NCBI GenBank assembly: GCA_964586075.1
Contig: CAZPGZ010000004.1
Span: 1 to 64,000 of the forward strand
Origin: JBAZLV01 sp964586075
GTDB taxonomy: Bacteria > Nitrospirota > UBA9217
Direction of reading: 5' to 3'
DNA length: 64,000 nucleotides
A model generated the notes under the pieces. That model had not been told where the DNA came from and did no database searches. It saw only the letters and a program-made list of their open reading frames with translations. This document shows, piece by piece, positions 33,176 to 41,482 of this stretch. Numbering within the stretch: the first letter of the stretch is position 1; every line of letters begins with the position of its first letter. Both the position numbers and the translations under genes were made by a program.

Positions 33176-34435
33176 ATGGAAACTATTCCCATGCGCAAAG
33201 AGATTCAAGAGCAGTTGGACCGGATACGAACTGCTGACATTCTTGTCGGTATCCCGAGCTTTAATAATGCGCGGACCATCGGGCATGTGGTCAAGGCTAT
33301 TCAGGCAGGTCTTGTAAAATATTTTCCAGACTGCAAGGCAGTCTTGGTGAATTCAGACGGCGGTTCGACGGACAATACAATGTCCATTGTGCGGGAAACC
33401 GTAATCGAGGATTTCCAATCCATACTTCTTCATCATCGCACAGCGCCTCTTTTCAAACTGGCCGCTCCCTATTCGGGAATTCCGGGTAAAGGCAGCGCGT
33501 TTCGCATGATTTTTGAGATCGCAGACGCACTTGCCGTCAAGGCCTGCGCCGTGGTGGACTCGGATCTCAGGAGCATTACTCCGGAATGGATTGAACTTCT
33601 CCTGAAGCCGGTACTGCACGATGGTTTTGATTTTGTAGCTCCTTTCTATCACCGGCACAAATATGATGGAACAATTACGAACAGTATTGTGTATCCTCTC
33701 ACGCGGGCGCTGTATGGAAAGCGCGTTCGCCAGCCTATTGGAGGTGATTTCGGATTCTCAAGCAGCGTGGGGCGTTTTTTCCTTTCCAAAGATGTTTGGC
33801 AGACGGATGTAGCTCGATTCGGGATAGATATCTGGATGACGACTACTGCGATAGCCAATGATTTCAAAATAGCCCAGGCGTTTCTGGGGGCGAAAATCCA
33901 TGATACCAAGGATCCCGGAGCTGATTTGAGCGCGATGCTCTATCAGGTAGTAGGGGCCGCTTTCGATCTGATGGAAGCATATCCTGATATATGGAAAACG
34001 GTGAGCGGTTCAGTTTCTGTCCCTACCTTTGGGTTTCAGTATACGGTGGGTCTGGAGCACGTGCCGGTCAATGTTTCAAGGATGATGACTATTTTTCAGA
34101 AGGGAATCAAGGATTTGCGTGATATATGGATCGATATTCTCGGAGCCGGTGATTTTGGACAAATCGAGCAGCTTGGCAGCATGTCTGAGCGGGACTTCAG
34201 ATTTCCTCTTTCTCTCTGGACGCGTATTGTGTATGACTATGCTCTTGCCTATCATAAGAAGAAGCTTCCTCGCGAGCATCTACTCAAGTCTTTAACACCG
34301 CTGTATCTGGGGAAAACAGCATCTTTTGTGATGGAAACGGAGGCCATGGAACAGTGCGATGCCGAGGGGCAGATTGAAAATTTGTGCGTGGAATTTGAAA
34401 AGAACAAGGATCACTTGATACACAACTGGCAATAA
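33176..34435 (+). CDS. GT-A glycosyltransferase of the solute cluster
   Basis: 419 residues. The GT-A fold shows GIPSFNNARTI near 25, GIPGKGSAF at 101-109 and the metal-binding Asp128-Ser-Asp130 followed by ITPEW. A QPIGGDFGFS segment near 184 resembles the QPLGGE pattern of mannosylglycerate synthase and GpgS-type enzymes. I infer a hexosyltransferase acting on glycerate, phosphoglycerate or its glucoside. Together with the gpgS-like gene it could build mannosylglucosyl-phosphoglycerate. It follows the phosphatase after 169 bases and abuts the channel gene. Confidence 0.75.
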   Translation: METIPMRKEIQEQLDRIRTADILVGIPSFNNARTIGHVVKAIQAGLVKYFPDCKAVLVNSDGGSTDNTMSIVRETVIEDFQSILLHHRTAPLFKLAAPYSGIPGKGSAFRMIFEIADALAVKACAVVDSDLRSITPEWIELLLKPVLHDGFDFVAPFYHRHKYDGTITNSIVYPLTRALYGKRVRQPIGGDFGFSSSVGRFFLSKDVWQTDVARFGIDIWMTTTAIANDFKIAQAFLGAKIHDTKDPGADLSAMLYQVVGAAFDLMEAYPDIWKTVSGSVSVPTFGFQYTVGLEHVPVNVSRMMTIFQKGIKDLRDIWIDILGAGDFGQIEQLGSMSERDFRFPLSLWTRIVYDYALAYHKKKLPREHLLKSLTPLYLGKTASFVMETEAMEQCDAEGQIENLCVEFEKNKDHLIHNWQ

Positions 34436-34453
34436 TTGACACGGAGGTGTGCC

Positions 34454-35152
34454 ATGCAGGATTTCTTTAATTTAGTTCTTGAACCGCTCAAAGGTATTTA
34501 TACGGACTTTGCAAATTTTTTCCCGAATCTGCTCGCAATGCTGATCATTATTGCGATTGGCATTCTGGTTGCCCGCCTGTTGAAGGCCATTCTGCTGAAA
34601 CTGCTAAAAGCGATTAACTTTGACGTCTGGAGCGATAGAATGGGTTTTACCACGGTCATGCGGAAAGGTGACCTGTGGTCCAAGCCATCGTCGGCCATCG
34701 GCTCGTTTTCTTACTGGCTTTTGATTATCGTGGCGTTCATGGCGGGGCTCAGCGCTCTGAAAATTCAGGCTATTGACAATCTTGTAGCGCAATTTGTTCT
34801 TTATATTCCTCGGGTGCTGTCAGCCGTGCTGATTGTCATTGCAGGCTATATCATAACGGGCTTTATCGGCAGGGCGCTTTTAATCTCGGCGGTCAACCGG
34901 GGCTATCATTTTGCCAAACTGCTTGCGGAAGCGGCTCGTCTGTTATTGATTGTATTGTTTATCGCAATGGCACTGGAACAACTCCAGGTCGCACCGGGGA
35001 TCGTTATTTCAGCGTTCTCCATCATTTTTGGAGGGATTGTTCTGGCGCTGGCAATTGCCTTCGGCGTGGGAGGAATCGACGCCGCGAAAAAAATCATAGA
35101 GCATAAGACAAGCCAGACAACCGATGAAAAAAAGGATATGGAGCATATTTAA
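34454..35152 (+). CDS. Mechanosensitive-type TM-helix membrane protein
   Basis: 232 residues with four to five membrane helices. Two copies of the conserved TM helix seen in small MscS-related proteins occur: FPNLLAMLIIIAIGILVARLL and IPRVLSAVLIVIAGYIITGFIGR-like segments. The last helix is Gly/Ala-rich (FGGIVLALAIAFGVGGIDAAK), like MscS pore helices. It lacks the MscS beta domain. Placed between two solute-synthesis glycosyltransferases it may release solutes on hypo-osmotic shock, which is inference. CGGAGGTG precedes the ATG at 34454, so the in-frame TTG six codons upstream is rejected. Confidence 0.8.
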   Translation: MQDFFNLVLEPLKGIYTDFANFFPNLLAMLIIIAIGILVARLLKAILLKLLKAINFDVWSDRMGFTTVMRKGDLWSKPSSAIGSFSYWLLIIVAFMAGLSALKIQAIDNLVAQFVLYIPRVLSAVLIVIAGYIITGFIGRALLISAVNRGYHFAKLLAEAARLLLIVLFIAMALEQLQVAPGIVISAFSIIFGGIVLALAIAFGVGGIDAAKKIIEHKTSQTTDEKKDMEHI

Positions 35153-35161
35153 GGAGAGAGC

Positions 35162-36370
35162 ATGTCGGATTTTTATCAGACAGGGGTAATTACCACGCTG
35201 CATAATTTAGGGAAACCGTCTCTGGAGCGCCTGGAACAGGAGTTGAAAGAATATTCACAGATGCGCCCGATAGCCCTGGTGCTTCCTGCCCTTTATTCCG
35301 AGTTCGAAGGTCCGGCAATGCCGAAGATAATCGAAGAACTCTCTAAAGTAAAATATCTAGCAGAAATAGTTCTCGTGATTGACAAAGCCACGGAAAAAGA
35401 ATTTCTTCGTGCAAAATCTTTTATGTCGCCCATTGCCACTGAGGTTAATATTGTTTACAATGATGGTAAACGGATCAGTGAGATCTATGATACGCTCGCT
35501 CGGAATAAACTTGATGCGGGACAGCGCGGGAAGGGCCGATCAGTCTGGCTGGCATACGGGTATGTACTTGCCCGCGGCCGTTCGGACATTATTGTACTTC
35601 ATGATTGTGATATCTTGACCTACAGCCGCGAAATGCTTGCGCGGCTGTGTTATCCGGTGGCAAACCCGAACCTTGATTATGTGTTTTGCAAGGGTTTCTA
35701 CAGCAGAGTATCGGACAGAATGCACGGACGGGTGACCCGACTTCTCATAACACCACTTATTCGGTCTCTCCAGGCACTGCATGGCGCGCATCCATTTCTC
35801 AGCTTTCTGGACAGTTTCCGCTATCCGTTATCGGGTGAATTTTGCATGATCACGGACATGGCCCGCGTGAACAGAATTCCCTGGGACTGGGGGCTGGAAG
35901 TCGGTTCTCTCGCTGAAGTGCACCGCAACTATTCGCCGCGGCGGATTTGCCAGGTGGACATAGCTGCTACGTATGAACATAAGCATCAGGACCTTTCTGC
36001 AGAAGATCCGGAAAAAGGTCTTATGAAAATGACTGTTGATATTTGCAAATCCATCTTCAGGACGCTGGCTTCGGAAGGGGTAACTTTTTCCGACGGCTTC
36101 TTCAAATCTCTTTCAGTTTCCTATATGCGGTATGCGGAAGATACGATTGGAAAATATGAGGCTGACGCGGCTATAAACGGACTTCGTTTTGACAGGCATG
36201 AAGAGGCAAAAGCGGTTGACGTGTTCGCAAAAGCCATTGCCTTGGGAGCGCAACGCTACATGGAAAACCCGCTGGCAATGCCGCTTATCCCGAACTGGAG
36301 CAGGGTTACCTCCGCCATCCCCGGCATTCTGCCGATGCTCAAAAAAGCGGTGGAGGAGGATAATAAATAA
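35162..36370 (+). CDS. gpgS: Glucosyl-3-phosphoglycerate synthase-type glycosyltransferase
   Basis: 402 residues. The N-terminus DFYQTGVITTLHNLG and the GT81-type core are clear: ALVLPALYSEFEGPAM, RGKGRSVW at 122-129, the Asp148-Cys-Asp150 metal motif, and YPLSGEFCM near 220 followed by DWGLEVGSL. GpgS joins an NDP-glucose to 3-phosphoglycerate, the first step to glucosylglycerate or mannosylglucosylglycerate. It overlaps nothing and starts nine bases after the channel gene, so the two are cotranscribed. Nucleotide preference cannot be read from sequence. Confidence 0.82.
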   Translation: MSDFYQTGVITTLHNLGKPSLERLEQELKEYSQMRPIALVLPALYSEFEGPAMPKIIEELSKVKYLAEIVLVIDKATEKEFLRAKSFMSPIATEVNIVYNDGKRISEIYDTLARNKLDAGQRGKGRSVWLAYGYVLARGRSDIIVLHDCDILTYSREMLARLCYPVANPNLDYVFCKGFYSRVSDRMHGRVTRLLITPLIRSLQALHGAHPFLSFLDSFRYPLSGEFCMITDMARVNRIPWDWGLEVGSLAEVHRNYSPRRICQVDIAATYEHKHQDLSAEDPEKGLMKMTVDICKSIFRTLASEGVTFSDGFFKSLSVSYMRYAEDTIGKYEADAAINGLRFDRHEEAKAVDVFAKAIALGAQRYMENPLAMPLIPNWSRVTSAIPGILPMLKKAVEEDNK

Positions 36371-36546
36371 AAGTGCGGATTTGTAGCAAGCGCGAAAACG
36401 GCAGAATAGAGAAAACATATATTTGCCGTGAAACAGCTTTTTTTTACTTGCTCAAAAACACGCATCATACTATAGTAATATTTGCTTATGCAACACTGTA
36501 CTTGCATTGTGCAGTGAATTGTGCTCGTAGGATGAAGGAGTTCCTT

Positions 36547-36756
36547 ATGGCTGAAACGACTCTAAGAATATCGGGAATGAGCTGTGCTCATTGTGTAATG
36601 AGAGTAAACAAAGCCCTCAAGGCGATACCCGGCGTTACTGATGTACAGGTTGATCTTCAGAAGGCAGAGGCAAAGGTTTCATATGATGAGGCCAGGGTGG
36701 GTGTCGAAAAGCTCATCGAAGCGGTTGTAGAGGCCGGCTATCAGGCCAATTCATGA
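36547..36756 (+). CDS. Heavy-metal-associated domain protein (CopZ-like)
   Basis: 69 residues forming one HMA ferredoxin-like fold. The metal motif is GMSCAHC with Cys13 and Cys16, and the typical VEAGYQA end is present. It probably carries Cu(I) in the cytoplasm. No copper ATPase is adjacent. AAGGAG lies seven bases before the ATG; the upstream extension of the frame has no family similarity. Confidence 0.92.
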   Translation: MAETTLRISGMSCAHCVMRVNKALKAIPGVTDVQVDLQKAEAKVSYDEARVGVEKLIEAVVEAGYQANS

Positions 36757-36781
36757 TTTACTACGAACTTTGCGCGGTCGC

Positions 36782-36811
36782 TTGACAACCTGACAATCCC
36801 TTCAGTATAAT
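36782..36811 (+). promoter_or_regulatory. Sigma-70-type promoter
   Basis: TTGACA, 18-base spacer, perfect TATAAT. It reads into the repeat-protein gene that starts about 100 bases downstream. Confidence 0.7.
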
Positions 36812-36912
36812 CGTTACGACTTTGTACGAAACGGTTTTTTTAAACGACTGTTAGCAGTGACGAAGCTTATGCTGCGCGATATCTCACAGAATCCTTAAAC
36901 AGGGAGAAACGG

Positions 36913-37671
36913 ATGGATGAATTGATCAAGTGGAAGATCATTTTTGCGAAAAAGCACAAACGGCAACTCCCTCTTGATATAGAACACTGTTCTCCTCTTG
37001 CGCTTCGTAGCATCATTCTTGATGTGCGCACACCCGACCATATTCTCGAACGCATCGCACAGGTATATTATGACAGTGATGACATTCTGCGCGACCTTGT
37101 TCGCTGCCCTAATCTGTCTGAAACAAGCCTTGCTTTTATTGCGCTGACGGGATCGGAAGAGATCAAAGCCTTTATCTCGGAGACCCGCGTCATGGATGTC
37201 TTATTTGCGGATGCCGAGGCGTCAGGGGCAGAAGGGCAGAGTGGAAGAAAGAAACTTAATATTCAGCAGATCATATTGAAAATGAGTGCTCCTCAGAAAA
37301 TTAAACTTGCACTGACAGGAGCCAAAGAAGCACGCAGCCTGCTGATTCGAGAGTCGAGCAAAATAATTGCGATGTCGGTTCTTGACAACCCACGGATTAC
37401 CATAGGAGAAATCGAATTCTTTTCAAAATCCACGAATTTAAGCGAAGATGTTATACGAAAAATCGGTACAAATTCCGAGTGGTCCAAGAGATATTCCGTT
37501 GCAGCCGCCCTGGTGAATAACCCAAAGACACCGGTGGGCATCTCTATGCCTTTTGTGAACAGGCTGACTGACCGGGATCTCGGAATCCTCGAGAAGAGCC
37601 GCAACGTGCCGGAGGCTGTCAGAACAGCTGCCAGAAGCAGAATTATGAAGAAAAAGATGGGCAAAGGCTAA
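36913..37671 (+). CDS. Hypothetical helical-repeat protein
   Basis: 252 residues, function not recognised. The C-terminal half has repeated helical units with conserved 'NPRIT', 'NPKTPVGIS' and 'SRNVPEAV' turns, a pattern like leucine-rich-variant or HEAT-like solenoids. A central segment ILKMSAPQKIKLALTGAKEARSLLIRES is strongly conserved-looking and recurs in unnamed proteins from deltaproteobacteria and Nitrospirota as I recall them. No signal peptide is present. A strong promoter directly upstream suggests high expression. Confidence 0.75.
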   Translation: MDELIKWKIIFAKKHKRQLPLDIEHCSPLALRSIILDVRTPDHILERIAQVYYDSDDILRDLVRCPNLSETSLAFIALTGSEEIKAFISETRVMDVLFADAEASGAEGQSGRKKLNIQQIILKMSAPQKIKLALTGAKEARSLLIRESSKIIAMSVLDNPRITIGEIEFFSKSTNLSEDVIRKIGTNSEWSKRYSVAAALVNNPKTPVGISMPFVNRLTDRDLGILEKSRNVPEAVRTAARSRIMKKKMGKG

Positions 37672-37743
37672 GTTACCCCCTTCCACTTGATATCTCTTCA
37701 TCCGACCGAAGTTTATAGCCATGGATGTGCATAATGTATTCAA

Positions 37744-37785
37744 TTTTTGTGCAGCCCGGTTTTACAGCAGGTAACCGCACAAAAA
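37744..37785. other. Long compound hairpin
   Basis: Outer stem TTTTTGTG / CACAAAAA (8 bp) stacked on inner stem CGGTT / AACCG (5 bp), with a five-base bulge on the left side. The T-run is on the 5' side and the A-run on the 3' side of both strands, so it is not an ordinary terminator. It lies upstream of the selenoprotein gene. Confidence 0.45.
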
Positions 37786-37868
37786 CAGTTGCAGATATTC
37801 GCACATCCTGCTAATATATGCCATACAAACGAGTGAGGTTTGAACAATTATTCAGACAGGAGGCAAAT

Positions 37869-38159
37869 GTGGTAAGTTTTACGGACAATGCGATTCGCAA
37901 GCTAAAAGAAGTTGTTGAGAAAGACGGGACGCCGGGCGATGGAATAAGAATCTACACCGTTCCCGGCGGCTGAAGGCCGTCGTTGGCTATGGACATAGCC
38001 AAGGAGGCCCAGAAGGGCGATATCCTGCTTGAAGAGCAAGGGGTAAAGTTATATTTGGGTGAAGAAGCAAACAACATGCTGATGAATACGAAACTTGATT
38101 TTCAGGAAGAACGTGGTTTTACGTTGACCGGCATGCCGCCGGCCTCCTGCAGCTGTTAG
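37869..38159 (+). CDS. HesB/IscA-like selenoprotein (in-frame TGA as Sec35)
   Basis: A 96-residue reading frame interrupted only by TGA at 37971-37973. The frame before it (VSFTDNAIRKLKEVV then GIRIYTVPGG) and after it (PSLAMDIAKE, GFTLTGMPPASCSC) together make a complete HesB/IscA-type protein. The TGA falls at codon 35, where these proteins have the first of three cluster-binding cysteines; the other two are the terminal Cys-Ser-Cys. A hairpin with a G-first loop lies 17 bases downstream, matching bacterial SECIS geometry. HesB-like selenoproteins are a known bacterial family. GTG is the start, with AGGAGG upstream. Alternative: a nonsense mutation. Confidence 0.8.
37974..38002 (+). promoter_or_regulatory. 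Putative bacterial SECIS element
   Basis: Directly after the in-frame TGA, TTGGCTAT (37983-90) pairs perfectly with ATAGCCAA (37995-38002) around the loop GGAC. The loop starts 17 bases after the TGA, the same distance as in E. coli fdhF, and begins with G, as the bacterial SECIS consensus requires. Confidence 0.75.
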
Positions 38160-38185
38160 CAACAAAAGGAATCTATGATTTCGTG

Positions 38186-38220
38186 ACCGCCGTATCCGTA
38201 ACGGGTGCGGCGGTTTTTTT
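38186..38220 (+). terminator. Intrinsic terminator after HesB-like gene
   Basis: Stem ACCGCCG / CGGCGGT with a 15-base loop containing a further CC-GG pairing, followed by seven T. It separates the selenoprotein gene from the convergent fabF. Confidence 0.88.
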
Positions 38221-38256
38221 GTGCCAACAATGATCGATGCAAGTCGCTGTCAGCTG

Positions 38257-39498
38257 CTACTGGGGGAAGCGTCTGAAAATGAGCGAAGCATTTGCTCCTC
38301 CGAAGCCGAGAGAATTAGAGAGTGCGGTTTTAATATCTTGTACACGCATCGTATTCGGCACATAGTCCAGATTGCACTCAGGATCAGTATGATGGAAATT
38401 TATCGTCGGCGGAATGATGCCTTCAGAAATAGCGAGAATGCTGATGATCGCTTCAACCGCACCCCCGGCGCCGAGCATATGACCGAGCATGGACTTGGAT
38501 GAACTTACCGCAAGCTGGCGTGCATGTGCGCCGAAGACCTTTTTTATGGCAATCGTTTCGATTCTATCGTTTGGCTTCGTAGAGGTGCCGTGCGCGTTGA
38601 TATAATCGACTGCCTCCAGCGCCACAGCAGCGTCAGAAAGTGCGAGCTTCATGGCACGCGCCGGGCCGTCGCCGCTGGGATCGGGTTTTGTATAGTGATA
38701 TGCGTCGGACGTCAGTCCATAGCCCGCAAGTTCGGCATGGATTTTAGCGCTGCGTTTGACAGCGTGCTCCAGATTTTCGAGAAGAAGCACTCCGGCCCCC
38801 TCGGCAAGCACGAACCCGTCACGGTCACGGTCAAAGGGGCGGCTGGCGCCCGCAGGGTCGCTGTTTCTTCGCGAGAGTGCCCGGGCCTGGCAAAAACCGG
38901 CCAGTATCAGCGGAGTAATTGGTGCTTCAGCGCCGCCTGCAAGCATCATATCCGCATCGCCGCGTTGAATAATTTTCATGGCTTCACCGAGAGCGTGGGT
39001 GCCGGCTGCACAGGCGGTTGATATGGAAAAACAGGGGCCTTTCGCGCCGATTTTCATGGAAATGTATCCGGATGCCATGTTTACCAGCGACATCGGAGTG
39101 TAGAAAGGGGAAACCATCCTAGGCCCCCCATTCGAAAGGGCCCGCATGTTCTTTTCAGCGGTGGTCACTCCGCCCCGTCCCGATCCCACCAAGACGCCGA
39201 TGCGGTGCGCGGAACGAGAACCGATCGAAATGCGTGCGTCCTGCATTGCCATTAAAGCAGAGGCGAGCGCGTACTGAATGTACGGGTCCGTCTTCTGGGC
39301 GTCCTTGGCGGTCATACATTGGAGAGGATCGAAGTTCTTTACTTCTCCTGCGATGCGGCAGGGAAATGTGGAAACATCGAATTTTGTGATACGTCCTATG
39401 CCTGATTGGCCGTTTTTGATTGACGTCCAAAGCGTCCGGATATCGTTTCCGAGCGGGGTTACTGCTCCGATCCCGGTTATAACCACGCGAATTGTCAT
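38257..39498 (-). CDS. fabF: 3-oxoacyl-ACP synthase II
   Basis: 413 residues, the usual FabF length. The catalytic triad is present: Cys163 in SISTACAAGTH, His in NAHGTSTKPND and His in KSMLGHMLGAGG. It elongates acyl-ACP in fatty acid synthesis in the cytoplasm. The ATG of MTIRVV is chosen because FabF proteins start at this point; upstream in-frame Met codons have no better ribosome binding site. It stands alone, without acpP or fabG beside it, so it may be a second KAS II copy. Confidence 0.93.
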   Translation of the reverse strand: MTIRVVITGIGAVTPLGNDIRTLWTSIKNGQSGIGRITKFDVSTFPCRIAGEVKNFDPLQCMTAKDAQKTDPYIQYALASALMAMQDARISIGSRSAHRIGVLVGSGRGGVTTAEKNMRALSNGGPRMVSPFYTPMSLVNMASGYISMKIGAKGPCFSISTACAAGTHALGEAMKIIQRGDADMMLAGGAEAPITPLILAGFCQARALSRRNSDPAGASRPFDRDRDGFVLAEGAGVLLLENLEHAVKRSAKIHAELAGYGLTSDAYHYTKPDPSGDGPARAMKLALSDAAVALEAVDYINAHGTSTKPNDRIETIAIKKVFGAHARQLAVSSSKSMLGHMLGAGGAVEAIISILAISEGIIPPTINFHHTDPECNLDYVPNTMRVQDIKTALSNSLGFGGANASLIFRRFPQ

Positions 39499-39634
39499 AA
39501 ACAGCAGTATATTTTTTTTTCGCATATTTGTCAAAGGAGCCATTTCGTAAGCGGAGATATTGCATCCGTTGCAGGTCGGCGGAACGAGCAGTTACCGCAG
39601 GAGGGGTATCCGTCAGGGCAGTGCAGGTTTTTTA

Positions 39635-39663
39635 TTGACTTTATTCTCATAACAGAGTAATTT
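39635..39663 (+). promoter_or_regulatory. Promoter immediately before argA
   Basis: TTGACT, 17-base spacer, TAATTT. The predicted start of transcription falls at about the A of the argA ATG, which would give a leaderless mRNA. No ribosome binding site is visible in the T-run before the ATG. Confidence 0.4.
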
Positions 39664-39668
39664 TTTTT

Positions 39669-40136
39669 ATGATTCGGAAGGCAAAAACAACCGATGTCAA
39701 GGCAATACAGTCGCTGGTCAACCAATATGCGACTTCAGGCCAGATGCTGCCCCGGTCATTGAATGAATTATATGAATGCCTGCGGGACTTCCAGGTGTAT
39801 GAAGATGCCGGCTCTCTTATTGGCGTGTGTGCGCTCCACATAAGTTGGGACGGGCTTGCTGAAATCCGATCACTCGCAGTCAGGCCAGACAGGGTACAAC
39901 AAGGCATAGGAGCAGAACTGGTTCGGCATTGCCTTGCTGAAGCTGCTGACCTGCAGGTGGAACGAGTATTCGCCCTGACCTATCAGGATGGTTTTTTTAG
40001 AAAGCTTGGTTTTCAAGACATCGACAAAAAAGAACTCCCTCACAAGATTTGGACCGATTGTCTGCATTGCGCCAAATTCCCGGACTGCGACGAGTCCGCG
40101 CTCATCATTACAATTCCTCCCAGAACAGAAGCCTGA
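39669..40136 (+). CDS. argA: Short N-acetylglutamate synthase (GNAT)
   Basis: 155 residues of the GNAT fold. The acetyl-CoA loop is VRPDRVQQGIGAELV. The C-terminal signature HKIWTDCLHCAKFPDCDE, with clustered cysteines, is typical of the short ArgA type found in anaerobes and deltaproteobacteria. It acetylates glutamate as the first step of arginine synthesis. It lacks the amino-acid-kinase-like domain of E. coli ArgA, as expected of the short type. No arginine genes are adjacent. Confidence 0.87.
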   Translation: MIRKAKTTDVKAIQSLVNQYATSGQMLPRSLNELYECLRDFQVYEDAGSLIGVCALHISWDGLAEIRSLAVRPDRVQQGIGAELVRHCLAEAADLQVERVFALTYQDGFFRKLGFQDIDKKELPHKIWTDCLHCAKFPDCDESALIITIPPRTEA

Positions 40137-40276
40137 TAAGCGGATTAAACATGGAGAAGCAGCATTCTGCTCCACCATAACGGTCCTGCATCGGTAGTAG
40201 ATGATGCTTTGGCATCAGTGTTGCATAAATACTGGAAATATTTTTTTGTATGAATTGCCATATTCAAAAAAACAAT

Positions 40277-41407
40277 ATGTTATCGCTCTATATTCATATT
40301 CCTTTTTGTGTCAGAAAGTGTTTGTACTGTGGCTTTTATTCAACACTTTATTTGCCAAAGAAGGCTGATGAATTTATCGATGCTCTGCGCATCGAAGTGG
40401 AGCAGTACCGGAAAAATTTTGTTGGCAGACGGGTCGGTACTATTTACATCGGCGGCGGCACACCGACCGTGTTGTCGGTTGAACAATTAAAACGACTGGT
40501 AGATCTTGTAAAGAAAAACTTCATGCTCAACGATATTCAGGAGTTCACTATCGAGGCAAATCCGAACTCTGTTACAGCCGATAGCCTTGCGTCCCTCGTT
40601 CGTCAAGGAGTAAACAGGCTGAGTCTGGGAGTTCAGTCGTTCTCTGACCGGACGCTGCAAACGCTTGGGCGGCCTCACAGCGTACAGCAGGCCGTGGATG
40701 CCATTACACTTGCGCGAACAACGGGATTTAAAAATATCGGCATCGATCTGATCTTTGGTGTTCCGGAGCAGAGCACGACTGAATGGGAAAAAACAATCGA
40801 TATGGCAACAGCGCTTTGCCCTGAACATATTTCGGCATACAGCCTGTCCATCGATGAAGGATCACAATTTATACAGCGCATTCAATCGGGCACTCTTGCT
40901 CTGCCTGACGAAGAAACTGTTGCAGGCATGTATGAATTGACTGTCCAAAAACTGCAGCAAACAGGCTACCAGCGCTATGAAATTTCAAATTTTTCTTTTC
41001 CCGGATTTTCGTGCAGGCATAACCTGAACTACTGGAATCGAGGCGAGTATCTGGGGATCGGGCCGGGCTCCGCTTCGTTTATCGATGAAAAACGATATGA
41101 GAATATTGCAGACATCGATGAATATATCCGACGCTTGCGGAACGGCTGCTCAATAATCGCGCGAGAGGAGGCCGTCGGCATTGATGCTGCAGCGAGGGAA
41201 TATTTGCTGCTTGGACTCAGGACTGCACAGGGGGTGGATCTTTGCCGCGTCCAGCAGGAATTCGGAACGGATTTTTCAAAGCAGCTGGAGAAAAATATAA
41301 CCGCACTGGAAGCCGCAGGGTTGGTCTTCCGAACGAATGGGTATTTGCGGCTGACAGACCGCGGATTTTTGTTGTCTGATGAGGCTCTTGCGCGGCTTTC
41401 GGCATAA
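40277..41407 (+). CDS. hemW: HemW-type radical SAM heme chaperone
   Basis: 376 residues. The radical SAM motif CVRKCLYC gives Cys11, Cys15 and Cys18. YIGGGTPTVLS, EANPNS, GVNRLSLGVQSF and HNLNYWNRGEYLGIGPGSASF are the HemW/HemN-like signatures. The short length and missing HemN N-terminus argue for HemW, which hands heme to target proteins, and against coproporphyrinogen dehydrogenase. The start is uncertain since neither this ATG nor one nine codons earlier has a clear ribosome binding site. Confidence 0.9.
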   Translation: MLSLYIHIPFCVRKCLYCGFYSTLYLPKKADEFIDALRIEVEQYRKNFVGRRVGTIYIGGGTPTVLSVEQLKRLVDLVKKNFMLNDIQEFTIEANPNSVTADSLASLVRQGVNRLSLGVQSFSDRTLQTLGRPHSVQQAVDAITLARTTGFKNIGIDLIFGVPEQSTTEWEKTIDMATALCPEHISAYSLSIDEGSQFIQRIQSGTLALPDEETVAGMYELTVQKLQQTGYQRYEISNFSFPGFSCRHNLNYWNRGEYLGIGPGSASFIDEKRYENIADIDEYIRRLRNGCSIIAREEAVGIDAAAREYLLLGLRTAQGVDLCRVQQEFGTDFSKQLEKNITALEAAGLVFRTNGYLRLTDRGFLLSDEALARLSA

Positions 41408-41414
41408 ATTTTTG

Positions 41415-41443
41415 TTTACACCCGCACTACGCCATGCTATAGT
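41415..41443 (+). promoter_or_regulatory. Promoter of the bamA-lpx operon
   Basis: TTTACA, 17-base spacer, TATAGT, about 40 bases before the bamA start. It is the last clear promoter seen before a long co-directional run. Confidence 0.65.
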
Positions 41444-41482
41444 ATTTCGTTCTTAACGAGAAAATCGGAGGTCGCTGTAATC

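Noticed and set aside
38257..39021. Plus-strand open frames overlapping fabF (93 and 165 codons)
   Set aside because: Antisense to FabF with intact catalytic residues; no independent support.
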